From Sedimentibacter saalensis (lineage in GTDB: Bacteria > Bacillota > Clostridia > Tissierellales > Sedimentibacteraceae), in assembly GCF_007830175.1 (NCBI RefSeq), contig NZ_VLKH01000010.1, forward strand, positions 1 through 64,000: DNA of 64,000 nucleotides, read 5' to 3'. The position numbers and the translations under genes were made by a program. Of this stretch, positions 37,570 through 46,626 are shown one piece after another (positions within the stretch are counted from its first letter, which is position 1; every line of letters starts with the position of its first letter). Under the pieces are notes generated by a model. The model did not search any database. It was not told the origin of the DNA and was given only the letters and a program-made list of their open reading frames with translations.

Positions 37570-38751
37570 GTGAAAAAAATTATTATTTGTTTATTATGGA
37601 TATTCGTTCTTTCAGGGTGTTCCCTCATAAGAGAAATTCCAAGAGATGATCAAAACAACACCCCGGCACCGCCGCCCATAGAAAATACAGAGCCCTCGGA
37701 ACCCGTTGAAACGCCTGAGGATGAAGATACAAGCCTTTTTCATGAATATAAAAATGAAGCCCAGGACTATCTGGACAAAATGACTCTTGAAGAAAAAATC
37801 GGACAGATGTTTCTCGTAAGGTGTCCTGAGGAAGAACAGCTTGATTCTTTCATGTCACTAAAGCCCGGAGGATTCATATTGTTTGGAAGAGACTTTGAAG
37901 GAAAGACAAAGACAGAAGTAATTGACAATATAAAAAGCTACCAGGAAAAAAGCAACCTCCCAATGATTATAGGAGTAGATGAAGAAGGCGGCACAGTTGT
38001 AAGAGTGAGTTCCAATCCACTGCTTGCAGATGAGCGTTTCAAATCGCCTCAGGAACTGTATGAAATTGGAGGTTTTGATGAAATAAAAAAAGATGCAGCT
38101 AAAAAATCAGCTTTACTTGCTGATTTGGGAATAAACCTTAATCTTGGACCCGTTGCCGATGTTTCAACTGATGCTACTGATTTCATAAACAAGAGAGCTT
38201 ACGGAAAATCCCCGGAAGAAACAGGCCTTTACGTAAAGACTGTTGTAGGTATTATGAAAAAAAACAATATTTCAGCAACATTAAAACATTTCCCTGGATA
38301 TGGCAACAATTCAGACACCCATACAGGTTCTGCCTATGACAAAAGGCCCTACAGCACATTCGAAGAAAGGGACTTTATCCCCTTTGAGGAAGGCATAAGG
38401 GCAGGAGCTGAAAGCATCCTTGTTTCACACAACGTTGTTGAAACAATTGATCCTGCATTGCCCGCTTCGCTGTCAAACAAAGTTATAGATATTTTAAGGA
38501 ATGAAATGGAATTCACAGGAATTATAATGACTGATGATTTGTCCATGGGAGCAGTTTCGGAGCTGACACTTGAAAATTCAACAGAAGCAACAGCAGTTCT
38601 TGCTGGCAATGACATGCTTATAGTTACAGATTATGAAAAAAGCTACAATTCATTGCTTGAAGCAGCAACAAACGGTGAAATATCTGTGGAAAGAATAAAT
38701 GAATCAGTATTAAGAATTTTGGAATGGAAGTTTTATAAGGGGATAATGTGA
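37570..38751 (+). CDS. GH3-family beta-N-acetylhexosaminidase, lipoprotein
   Basis: 393-residue surface glycosidase. A GTG start at 37570 after AAGGAG gives a lipoprotein signal (VKKIIICLLWIFVLSGC) with the lipid Cys at about 17, then a Pro/Glu-rich linker. The catalytic GH3 (NagZ-type) domain shows GVDEEGGTVVR, KHFPGYGNNSDTHTGS with the catalytic His loop, and IIMTDDLSMGAV with the nucleophile Asp. Export fits trimming of wall peptidoglycan or recycling of muropeptides outside the membrane. The frame opens upstream at 37531 but lacks a ribosome site there. Confidence 0.93.
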   Translation: MKKIIICLLWIFVLSGCSLIREIPRDDQNNTPAPPPIENTEPSEPVETPEDEDTSLFHEYKNEAQDYLDKMTLEEKIGQMFLVRCPEEEQLDSFMSLKPGGFILFGRDFEGKTKTEVIDNIKSYQEKSNLPMIIGVDEEGGTVVRVSSNPLLADERFKSPQELYEIGGFDEIKKDAAKKSALLADLGINLNLGPVADVSTDATDFINKRAYGKSPEETGLYVKTVVGIMKKNNISATLKHFPGYGNNSDTHTGSAYDKRPYSTFEERDFIPFEEGIRAGAESILVSHNVVETIDPALPASLSNKVIDILRNEMEFTGIIMTDDLSMGAVSELTLENSTEATAVLAGNDMLIVTDYEKSYNSLLEAATNGEISVERINESVLRILEWKFYKGIM

Positions 38752-39162
38752 TTTATATATTAAAACACCGGGCGGACACAAGGTCCGCCCCTACAATATG
38801 CGAATTCGTTTCCGTGGGTGGACACAATAATCCGCCCATAAAATTTGCAGAAAATCAGGTTTATAAATAATTTCATATGATGTTACTCGGCATATGATAC
38901 TGACAAGATTAATTCAATATGTAGGGGAGGACTACTGTCCTCCCGTGGACGAATACAAAGGTCAGTCCATACAATATGCAGAAAATCAATGTTTGTCAAT
39001 AGTTTGATATGTTACTCGGCATGTCAGACTATTGACAAACACTGACGCTGTCATCCTGAACGATAGTGAAGGATCTCATCCTTATTGAAAACATGAGATT
39101 CTTCGGGCCACGCCCTCAGAATGACAACGTCAAAAGTTACTTTATCATCAATCTGATGTGCT
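38752..39162. repeat. Array of family A and B repeats between nagZ-like and HD genes
   Basis: Contains family B units at 38769-38794, about 38811-38838 (degenerate) and 38921-38945, and a full family A copy at 39025-39160 (core 39049-39126). TGTTACTCGGCAT, which is the last codons and stop of the HD-domain gene, occurs three times: 38881-38893, 39010-39022 and 39162-39174. Successive elements therefore appear to have inserted at the gene's 3' end, each with duplication of that sequence. No gene was seen. Confidence 0.85.
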
Positions 39163-39163
39163 G

Positions 39164-39751
39164 TTACTCGGCATATTTTTTTTGCAGATATTCACTGCAC
39201 ATATTTTTAAGTTTATTTACTGCTTCAATATTCTCAGAGTTTGGTTTTCCTGCCATGTCTGCTCTTACAAGTTCCAGCATGTCGTCAAGTCTATGTTCTC
39301 CAACTGCATCAATGAATCTTTTTATTCCCTTTTCTTTGATTCCTGACACAATTTCCTTGATGTAATGATATCTGATAAGAGTTTTAACATCCATTATAAA
39401 TTCATGGTCATAACCAAGCCTGTTAAGTATTTTCTCGCTTTCTTCAGCCGATTTTATGTGATGACCGTAAAAATGTCCTCTTCCCTTTTCATCCACAGTA
39501 AAGCAGTCCGGTTTTCCTATGTCGTGGAGAAGTGCAGCCATCCTCAGTTTCAAATTAGGTTTTATGCTGTCAAGAACCGCCATGGTGTGATCAAGCACAT
39601 CCTTGTCATGGTAAGGAGTATGCTGTTCAAAGCCCTTAAGTTTTGAAAGTTCAGGAATTATGTTGTTTATTTCCCCGTTTTCAATAAGTTCATATATCCC
39701 GGCGGAAGGAACTTCCATCATTAAAATATTATTTAAAATATTTTTATACAT
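39164..39751 (-). CDS. HD-domain (HDIG) phosphohydrolase
   Basis: 195-residue HD-superfamily protein resembling the HD half of tRNA nucleotidyltransferase/YqeK-like enzymes. Metal-binding motifs are TPYHDKDVLDHTMAVLD, LLHDIGKPDC, GHHIKSAE and RYHYIKE. No nucleotidyltransferase domain is attached. The substrate is unknown. The stop codon lies inside the thrice-repeated TGTTACTCGGCAT sequence, so the last residues (KYAE) sit at the repeat insertion point. Confidence 0.85.
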   Translation of the reverse strand: MYKNILNNILMMEVPSAGIYELIENGEINNIIPELSKLKGFEQHTPYHDKDVLDHTMAVLDSIKPNLKLRMAALLHDIGKPDCFTVDEKGRGHFYGHHIKSAEESEKILNRLGYDHEFIMDVKTLIRYHYIKEIVSGIKEKGIKRFIDAVGEHRLDDMLELVRADMAGKPNSENIEAVNKLKNMCSEYLQKKYAE

Positions 39752-39929
39752 TTTTTCTCCTTTTTTGAAACTTTTTCTAAATATTAAACGTCTAATAAAA
39801 TGCGGCGTACAATGTTCGTCAATTTATAATACAATAAATTATATTATGTTTCAACATGATGTTTATAATGCTTTAAATTTGCCGCAAAATAGTATATAAT
39901 GGTTTTATGAAGAACGGGAAGGTGATTAG

Positions 39930-41651
39930 ATGAAAAGAACCATTTTAAAAACAACTGTAAGCTCTTTATTGATTTTTATTGCTGCTTTTTCCCTTGAAGC
40001 TTACGGTGTTGTTTATGAAGCTGACACTTATGAAAAATTGGAAAATGTTTTATTTGAACAAATGAGCAGATATAATCAAGACATAGAAATCAAGTATACA
40101 GGAAAAATTGATAACATTGAAGAAACTATCCAGGATGCAGTAGACAAAGATATCTATGTGAATTCAAACATTAAGTCAGCAAGCTGGACAATAACCGAAT
40201 ACCCTCATTCAAAAACCGCCAACATCAATGTGGAAATCAACTACATTATAACTGGATCAAAAAGACTTGAAGCTGACAAAAAAATAGACGTCATACTTTC
40301 AGAAATAATAGATCCTTCAATGAATGATCATGAAAAGGTTAAGTCTGTCCATGATTATATTGTGCAAAATGGCATGTATGACTCCACTTTTCAATATTAT
40401 TCTGATTACGACCTGCTGATGGAAGGAAAATCCGTTTGCAACGGATATGCCCTGCTTGCATACAACATGATAGGAAAGCTTGGAATTCCTGTTAAGCTTG
40501 TATCAGGAACAGGGCATGGAGAACCACACATCTGGAACATGGTAAAGCTTGGTGAATACTGGTTCCACATGGACACCACATGGGATGATCCACTGCCTGA
40601 CAATGGTGCAGTATCATACAGTTACTACATGCTTACAGACAACGAAATATTAAAAGACCATACAATAGATGAAACCCTGGTTTTGCCTCAAAGTTCAAAA
40701 AGATACTTTGATTATCTCACAGAGCTTGGTTATGACAAACTTCTGGCGGAAACCGGACTCGACATTTACATGGATGAAAACACCGCCAAGGATGAAAACG
40801 AGTTAAGAACCATACTGGAAAGAAAAATCAAGTATCATCCACTTAAAATTTCAGTGAGAGTGAGCAAGACTCTTTCCCAGGAAAGCCTCAATGCTGCCAT
40901 GTCTAATTTGTTCCGTAACGATTTCATATCAGAAATTGGATATGGACAGCTTAACAGCGATTCAACCTGTGAATGCAACGTGCTTAATTTGTACCTGAAG
41001 TACAAGGAAACACCGGATAGAATTGCATTTGATTTTTCTGACAAGGTCTACAACACAGCAACAAAGGTAAACTTCAATGTTTATGCAATTTACGGAAACA
41101 GAAAAATAAACATTACAGACAATGTTCTCATATATCCTTATGATAAGGAAGGAATAAGTATATCAAACGGTACACTTTCATTTAAAGATTCAGGAAGCTA
41201 CAACATAGATTTTGAATTCCAGGGAATTAAAGAAACAGCTTCAATATCAGCATTAAGTTCAAGTGCGTTTGAATACATAACAGACAAAAAAACAGAAAAT
41301 CCTGTAAATGTGAAAATCTACAACCAATATATAGACTTCAGCTCAATAAGCCAATGGCCGTTCATTGAGAACGGAAGAACCATGGTTCCTTTAAGAGCAG
41401 TGTTTGAAGTGATGAACTGCAAGGTAAGCTGGGACACTGCAACATCAACAGCAGTTGTAGAAAAAGATGGCACTAAAATATTGATACCGGCAAACAGCAA
41501 CACAGCATATATAAACGGAACTGCAAAGGCCCTGGACGTTCCGGCGAAGCTTGTTAACAACCGCATAATGGTTCCATTGAGATTCATAAGCGAAGCAATA
41601 GACAAGACAGTTATTTGGGACAATGCGGAACGAACCGTATTAATATATTAA
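39930..41651 (+). CDS. Exported transglutaminase-like protein with copper-amine-oxidase-N repeats
   Basis: 573 residues with a signal peptide (about 1-25). A transglutaminase-like domain at about 130-250 has the triad residues Cys in KSVCNGYALLAY, His in HIWNMVKLGEYW and Asp in HMDTTWDDP. The C-terminal 100 residues hold two copper amine oxidase N-like half-repeats (NGRTMVPLRAVFEVMNCKVSW and NNRIMVPLRFISEAIDKTVIW). Such proteins are wall-associated in Clostridia; a protease or crosslinking role is possible. The DUF2500 gene follows 9 bases later. Confidence 0.9.
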   Translation: MKRTILKTTVSSLLIFIAAFSLEAYGVVYEADTYEKLENVLFEQMSRYNQDIEIKYTGKIDNIEETIQDAVDKDIYVNSNIKSASWTITEYPHSKTANINVEINYIITGSKRLEADKKIDVILSEIIDPSMNDHEKVKSVHDYIVQNGMYDSTFQYYSDYDLLMEGKSVCNGYALLAYNMIGKLGIPVKLVSGTGHGEPHIWNMVKLGEYWFHMDTTWDDPLPDNGAVSYSYYMLTDNEILKDHTIDETLVLPQSSKRYFDYLTELGYDKLLAETGLDIYMDENTAKDENELRTILERKIKYHPLKISVRVSKTLSQESLNAAMSNLFRNDFISEIGYGQLNSDSTCECNVLNLYLKYKETPDRIAFDFSDKVYNTATKVNFNVYAIYGNRKINITDNVLIYPYDKEGISISNGTLSFKDSGSYNIDFEFQGIKETASISALSSSAFEYITDKKTENPVNVKIYNQYIDFSSISQWPFIENGRTMVPLRAVFEVMNCKVSWDTATSTAVVEKDGTKILIPANSNTAYINGTAKALDVPAKLVNNRIMVPLRFISEAIDKTVIWDNAERTVLIY

Positions 41652-41660
41652 GGAGGATAT

Positions 41661-42041
41661 ATGGGATTTATTAATTCATACAATCCTTTTGGGCTTATGT
41701 TCACTCTGTTTCCCATAATGTTCATAATAGTTTTCGGAGTGATCATATTTTCAATAGTAAAAAACATATCAGTAAACATGCACAACAACAAGCAGCCTGT
41801 AATACCTGTTGAAGCAAAAGTAGTGACAAAGAGATATAACGTATCAACACACCACCACAATTCAGCAGACAACAACATGCATCATTCAAGCAGCACATTT
41901 TATTATGTGACCTTTGAGCTGAACAACGGAGAAAGGCTTGAATTCCCTGTTCCATCATACGAATTCGGTATGCTGGTCGAAGGAGACAGCGGAACATTGT
42001 CATTCCAGGGAACAAGATTTGTAAGTTTCATAAGAATGTAA
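41661..42041 (+). CDS. DUF2500 membrane protein
   Basis: 126 residues: one N-terminal membrane segment (FTLFPIMFIIVFGVIIFSIV), then a small beta domain with a His-rich insert (STHHHNSADNNMHH) and the DUF2500 pattern RLEFPVPSYEFGMLVEGDSGTL. It has AAGGAGG 8 bases before the ATG and is probably cotranscribed with the transglutaminase-like gene. Function is not known for the family. Confidence 0.85.
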   Translation: MGFINSYNPFGLMFTLFPIMFIIVFGVIIFSIVKNISVNMHNNKQPVIPVEAKVVTKRYNVSTHHHNSADNNMHHSSSTFYYVTFELNNGERLEFPVPSYEFGMLVEGDSGTLSFQGTRFVSFIRM

Positions 42042-42051
42042 CGGATAATAT

Positions 42052-42080
42052 AAAGGTACAGCTTCCGCTGTACCTTTTAT
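42052..42080 (+). terminator. Terminator after the DUF2500 gene
   Basis: AAAGGTACAGC (42052-42062), TTCC loop, GCTGTACCTTT (42067-42077), then TTAT. Bidirectional in appearance and also placed after the convergent rpiR gene. Confidence 0.85.
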
Positions 42081-42125
42081 AATGTTTAGTTTGTTTTTAT
42101 AATTAATAATAAAACTTTCATGTTA

Positions 42126-42899
42126 TTACTTCTGACGAAATGCCATGGCAATTATATTGATATAAATATTCATCAGAATGTTATCCTGCTCCGTGCCATT
42201 CCCCTCGAATAAAAACGAGTAATCAGCAAGTGATGATAGTGGATGGATTGAACTGTTTGTAACAAGAACCACTTTTTTAATCTTATCCTTACCGGATATT
42301 ATCCCATTTTTGTACACATTGTCCCCTAACCTGCAGTACTGTGTGTAGAAAACAATCGTGTTATCTTCAATGGAATTCAGCTCTTCATACTGGTAATTGG
42401 GATCCATAAATGCGCTGTTATCTATTCCGCGCAAAGTCAAATCCATCTGCAGCCTCCATACTCCCTGGGGTATGGGGCATCCTAAAAATACAACCTTCCT
42501 GCATGAATTTATGTCTTCCACTAATTTCTTGATTTGTTCCTTATCAATTGATTCATGTAAAGATGTTATTCTCTCCTGCAATGAGTTAATATAATAATCT
42601 ATGCTGGACTCTGTGGTACTCCTTGCTGATTGCATAGGAATATAATTACCGTCAAACATGTAGTTGTCCTTTGTCTGACTGGCCAGCAGCGGCAGCTTTG
42701 AAACAGTCATGGGATACGCCATCATCCTGAAAAACCGATTTAACGTAGACAGCGAAACATTGCATAAGTCCGCTATTTCTGCAGATGTCATGGTATCCAG
42801 CAGCCTGTAGTTTTTTACAAGGCACTTTGCCACGCTGTGAAAAATGCTTTTGTGGTCATAAGTATTGTACATTTGTATAAGTCCCAGCAAGTTTATCAT
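42126..42899 (-). CDS. RpiR/MurR-family transcriptional regulator
   Basis: 257 residues. The N-terminal helix-turn-helix is at about 45-70 (MTSAEIADLCNVSLSTLNRFFRMM). A C-terminal SIS-like domain follows (VVFLGCPIPQGVWRLQMDLTLRG), which in this family binds phosphosugars but here is divergent. The start is the ATG at 42899 after GGAGG. It lies 80 bases downstream of the exported reductase gene on the same strand and has TTTAAA-17-TATAAT before it. It is the natural candidate regulator of that gene. Confidence 0.85.
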   Translation of the reverse strand: MINLLGLIQMYNTYDHKSIFHSVAKCLVKNYRLLDTMTSAEIADLCNVSLSTLNRFFRMMAYPMTVSKLPLLASQTKDNYMFDGNYIPMQSARSTTESSIDYYINSLQERITSLHESIDKEQIKKLVEDINSCRKVVFLGCPIPQGVWRLQMDLTLRGIDNSAFMDPNYQYEELNSIEDNTIVFYTQYCRLGDNVYKNGIISGKDKIKKVVLVTNSSIHPLSSLADYSFLFEGNGTEQDNILMNIYINIIAMAFRQK

Positions 42900-42979
42900 T
42901 GTATTCCTCCAGAAGAAATAACTCATTGAAGTTGTAAATTGATAACATTATATCATTTAATATATCAGATTTAAAGAAA

Positions 42980-44920
42980 TTATTTGTTCATATAAGCTAT
43001 TGCGTTTTGACCTGCCAATCTTCCGGAAGTATATGCAAATCCTAATGTTCCTCCTTCAAAATTCACATAGGATTTTCCATACATTCCGCCTGCATCTGCA
43101 CCTGCAACATAAAGTCCCGGAATAGCAGTACCATTTCCGTCAACTGCTTCAATTTTTTCATTGATTGCAACGCCGCCTAATGTACTTAAATTACGCGCTA
43201 CATACTTGACTGCATAGTATGGTCCTTTTTGTACAGGAATAAGCCTGTTTGTGTCGGAATAAAACATGTCATCTTTGCCTGACTTGATTGCAGTATTGGA
43301 TTGTTCAACACTTTCAGTAAAAGTGCCTCCATCTATTCCCATGTTTTGTGCCAGTTCTTCCAATGTGTTTCCCTTGAAAACAACACCTGTGTTTAAAGCT
43401 GATTCCAGCAAAGGAGCGTAATCTTTTGGTGTATTTTCTTTTTCAATGAGCTCATCAGTATCATTAGGCTCATTAAACTCCATGTAGAAATTTCTGTTAC
43501 CTTTAAACGTTCCAAAGTGATCTTCCACTGAAACGTAACCCTTTTCAGCAATCTGTTCCAATATGCCTGTATCCAGAACCAAGTACTCAGTTTGATTTGG
43601 CTGCATATGAACCTGCGCTCCGTGGGTTGCAAAATCAGTAACTGTTGTTTCATCACAATATCTTTGTCCAAGTTTGTTAACCCTTAAATGAGGATAAAAA
43701 GTAAAGTCCGTCAATGAAAAGAAATCATCTCCCACTGCACCGATTAAGGCTCCAAATTCTTCTCCTGTGAATGTCTCCCAAAAATAATGGGCTGTAGCTG
43801 TGCCGTATTCTGCTGCTCCGGCACTCCACGCCATTTTAATTCCATCACCTGTGCAGGAAGCCACTTCACCGATTGTATACTTGTCACCAAACTGTTCCTT
43901 AAGCATTTCCTGATTCCCGCCAAAACCGCCTGTTGCTATTATTACAGCCTTTGCATTCACCTTCAGTTTGCTTCCGTCTTCTTTTGTAGCAATGACTCCA
44001 GTAACCTTGCCGCTTGAATCTGTAAGCAGTTCAGTAGCCGGAGTAGAAAACATTACAGTTCCATTATTGCCTTCAAATTGCTTTATAAGCTTTGTGATGG
44101 CAGCTATGCCTCCTTCATTGTATCCGTGCAAAGTAGAAGGTCTTCCTACATTTGCAAAACTGAATCCGCTTCCTGCATCCACCAGGTTTAACTGCATACC
44201 GTTATCTATAAGCCAGTCAACTGTTTCACTGGATTCATCAATAATAGTTCGAACAAGTACAGAGTTCATATATCCTGCAGAAGCCTTCATATATTCATCA
44301 AAAATCCAGTTCTTATCTACAGTCTTTCCGGCTTGTTTCTGCAATGAGCTTTCAGCTGCAAACATTCCGCCTGCCAGTGTTCCTGCTCCCATTGGGCTTG
44401 CTGTTTTTTCAAGCAGCAACACACTGTCTGACCCTTCACTTGCAGCCAGTGCTGCAGAACTTCCTGCGGCTCCTGCTCCTATGACTACCACATCATAAGA
44501 TACTTCTTCAACTTTGTCAGAAACTGCATTCACTTTTGCTGCCTTTAATGAATCCACATCTCCTCCTGCCTGCTTCACACAATCCTCCACTGCTGTTAAA
44601 ATTGCCTGGCTTGTAATTGTGGCACCGCTGACAGTATCAATTGCCAAAGATTGATTTGACACTATCTTTTCAGGAATACTTTTTACAGGAGCGTCTGCTA
44701 TTCCGGCAGTTTCCTTATGTTCAAGTATTTTTACCGCTTGAATTTTATCTCCTGTGAATGTTGCTTCTACTTTAACTTCACCATTTTTTCCGTTTGCACT
44801 TGCAGTGTAAGTTCCTGCCTTGTAAACAGACTTGCTCTCCTGTGACCCGCATGCAGCTAACGAAAGCACCATTACTATGCACAACAAAATCACACTGATT
44901 CTTCTCATTATTTTTTTCAT
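42980..44920 (-). CDS. Exported FMN-binding/FAD-dependent reductase (fumarate-reductase family), lipoprotein
   Basis: 646 residues. Lipoprotein signal with LSLAAC (lipid Cys about 24). An FMN-binding domain follows (about 34-118) with DTVSGATITS, whose Thr takes covalently linked FMN from an ApbE-type flavin transferase. A flavocytochrome-c-type FAD/reductase domain spans about 140-646 (VVVIGAGAAGSSAALAA, then GGTLGFAYTSGRLAGQNA). Family members reduce fumarate, urocanate or other extracellular acceptors, fed by membrane flavin electron transfer. The substrate loop has no fumarate-specific signature I can confirm, so the acceptor is unknown. Two palindromes lie upstream. Confidence 0.92.
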   Translation of the reverse strand: MKKIMRRISVILLCIVMVLSLAACGSQESKSVYKAGTYTASANGKNGEVKVEATFTGDKIQAVKILEHKETAGIADAPVKSIPEKIVSNQSLAIDTVSGATITSQAILTAVEDCVKQAGGDVDSLKAAKVNAVSDKVEEVSYDVVVIGAGAAGSSAALAASEGSDSVLLLEKTASPMGAGTLAGGMFAAESSLQKQAGKTVDKNWIFDEYMKASAGYMNSVLVRTIIDESSETVDWLIDNGMQLNLVDAGSGFSFANVGRPSTLHGYNEGGIAAITKLIKQFEGNNGTVMFSTPATELLTDSSGKVTGVIATKEDGSKLKVNAKAVIIATGGFGGNQEMLKEQFGDKYTIGEVASCTGDGIKMAWSAGAAEYGTATAHYFWETFTGEEFGALIGAVGDDFFSLTDFTFYPHLRVNKLGQRYCDETTVTDFATHGAQVHMQPNQTEYLVLDTGILEQIAEKGYVSVEDHFGTFKGNRNFYMEFNEPNDTDELIEKENTPKDYAPLLESALNTGVVFKGNTLEELAQNMGIDGGTFTESVEQSNTAIKSGKDDMFYSDTNRLIPVQKGPYYAVKYVARNLSTLGGVAINEKIEAVDGNGTAIPGLYVAGADAGGMYGKSYVNFEGGTLGFAYTSGRLAGQNAIAYMNK

Positions 44921-45018
44921 TTAAGTCCTCCCTATAAATTAAAATGCACAAGCTATGCCTGCAGTGATAATTTTATCACAAATAATATGTGCATTTTATT
45001 CTAGGTAGGCATGTATTC

Positions 45019-45051
45019 GTCTGGTTCAGACTAATTTAATCTGATTCAGAC
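45019..45051. promoter_or_regulatory. Paired palindromic operators upstream of the exported reductase
   Basis: GTCTGGTTCAGAC (45019-45031) and ATCTGATTCAGAC (45039-45051) are 13-base palindromes of the same pattern with centres exactly 20 bases apart, two helical turns. They are about 100-130 bases before the reductase ATG. No clear -35/-10 was found nearby. RpiR is a candidate binder. Confidence 0.7.
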
Positions 45052-45096
45052 ATATTGTACTTTCATTATGTTCATATAAAGAGCTCAAAATAAATG

Positions 45097-45114
45097 AGCA
45101 CCCTTTCGGGTGCC
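45097..45114 (-). terminator. Terminator after the S41 protease gene
   Basis: GCACCC (45098-45103) pairs with GGGTGC (45108-45113), then TCATTTATTTT on the minus strand. Confidence 0.7.
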
Positions 45115-45130
45115 CATTATGTTTATTGAT

Positions 45131-46354
45131 TCAATTTCCCTTTAAAACTTCAACAGCCTTCTGAAGCTGATTGTCTGTTTTGTAGAATTCGTATCCGTAT
45201 CCTGCTGCGTCTTCCGGCAATACAGATTCTATGTCAGGCTCTATTCCTATTCCATGAATGTTAATTCCGTTTGGAGTGAAGTATTCTGAAACAGTCATTT
45301 TAATTCCTTCACCTTCATTGCCGAACCTTTGAACTCTTTGAACAATTCCTTTACCGAAAGATTTTGTTCCGATCAATGTTGCCCTCTTAGTATCCTTCAA
45401 TGCTCCTGCCATGATTTCAGAAGCACTTGCACTTCCCTCATTGATAAGAAGAACTACCGGAATATCTTCAGCTTTTGAATCTGATTTGAAATATTCCATT
45501 TCTCCGGATTTTGTCTTTGTGTAAGTTACAACTCCTTCGCCCATGAACATATCGGATATTTCAACAGTGGCATCTATAATTCCTCCGGGGTTGTATCTTA
45601 AATCTATTACAAGGCTCTTCATTCCCTTGGACTTCAATTCCGCATAAGCTTTTTTGAAATCTTCGGCAGTCTGCATGTCAAAAGTTGTGATTCTTATGTA
45701 TCCAATACCGTCTTCAAGCATTGCAGGCTTTATTGTCTTAATTCTTATTGTTTCCCTGTTTATGACAACATCAGAAACAGAATTGCTGCCGTCAGAATTT
45801 TCTCTTTGAATAGTCAGCGTCACGCTTGTTCCCGGCAAACCCTTCATAACATTAACAGCTGCATCAATTTGATCTGCAGTGTATTCAGTGCCGTTAATTC
45901 TTATTACCTTATCACCTGTTTTTAATCCTGCCTTCTCTGCAGGTGTGTCTTCAATGGGTGCAACAATCAGTATTTTATTGTCATCACTTGCTGTTATGTA
46001 AACACCTATTCCTTCATATGATCCTTCTGTGTCCTGCATCAATGCAGCAAAGTCTTCCTTTGATAAATACTGTGTGTAAGGATCTCCCAATGCTGCAAGC
46101 GTCCCTTCCAGTGCTCCTTCCAGCATTACTTTCTCATCAGCCTCATATAAGAAATCGCTTTTGGCAAGTTCCATGACACTTTCCTGTTTTGCATACTTGT
46201 CATACATATCCTTCATTTCGGTGTATGCTTCATCTGATAAAACCACCTTCTGTCCGATTTCAACCAGGAATACATTGCCCAGCGTCAAAGTCAAAAAAGC
46301 AGTAATAAAAACAACCACGATAATCGTAAGAATATATTTTTTTCTAGATACCAT
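45131..46354 (-). CDS. C-terminal processing peptidase (S41 family)
   Basis: 407-residue membrane-anchored serine protease. An N-terminal anchor is at about 7-30 (ILTIIVVVFITAFLTLTLGNVFLVE). A PDZ domain at about 100-185 (GSYEGIGVYITASDD, then TPAEKAGLKTGDKVIRINGT) is followed by the S41 catalytic domain. The Ser lies in EGSASASEIMAGAL and the Lys in GTKSFGKGIVQ, giving the Ser/Lys dyad. A short C-terminal region ends YKTDNQLQKAVEVLKG. The family degrades or matures exported proteins and, in Gram-positive bacteria, helps control cell-wall hydrolases. It is monocistronic. Confidence 0.95.
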   Translation of the reverse strand: MVSRKKYILTIIVVVFITAFLTLTLGNVFLVEIGQKVVLSDEAYTEMKDMYDKYAKQESVMELAKSDFLYEADEKVMLEGALEGTLAALGDPYTQYLSKEDFAALMQDTEGSYEGIGVYITASDDNKILIVAPIEDTPAEKAGLKTGDKVIRINGTEYTADQIDAAVNVMKGLPGTSVTLTIQRENSDGSNSVSDVVINRETIRIKTIKPAMLEDGIGYIRITTFDMQTAEDFKKAYAELKSKGMKSLVIDLRYNPGGIIDATVEISDMFMGEGVVTYTKTKSGEMEYFKSDSKAEDIPVVLLINEGSASASEIMAGALKDTKRATLIGTKSFGKGIVQRVQRFGNEGEGIKMTVSEYFTPNGINIHGIGIEPDIESVLPEDAAGYGYEFYKTDNQLQKAVEVLKGN

Positions 46355-46533
46355 ATACTCACTCCCGACAATTAATGTTAAGCCACATTTAGCGCTTATA
46401 CTTATTTATATGCCGCTTTGTACTATTTTATAATATATAATTGGTACATTTGCGATAATAACATACAGCTGTTATTATAACATAGTTTAAAAATAAATAA
46501 AATAATATTTTATCTTCATTATATTATAGCACT

Positions 46534-46575
46534 AAAAAACACTTAGGGTTTATTATCAGTCCTTAAGTGTTTTTT
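46534..46575 (-). terminator. Terminator after the Ntn-hydrolase gene
   Basis: AAAAAACACTTA pairs with TAAGTGTTTTTT across about 18 bases. It can act on both strands. Confidence 0.8.
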
Positions 46576-46626
46576 ATAGTTAGTTCGAATAATTTGAAAC
46601 TACGAAGTAACAATTTCGCACTTTTA

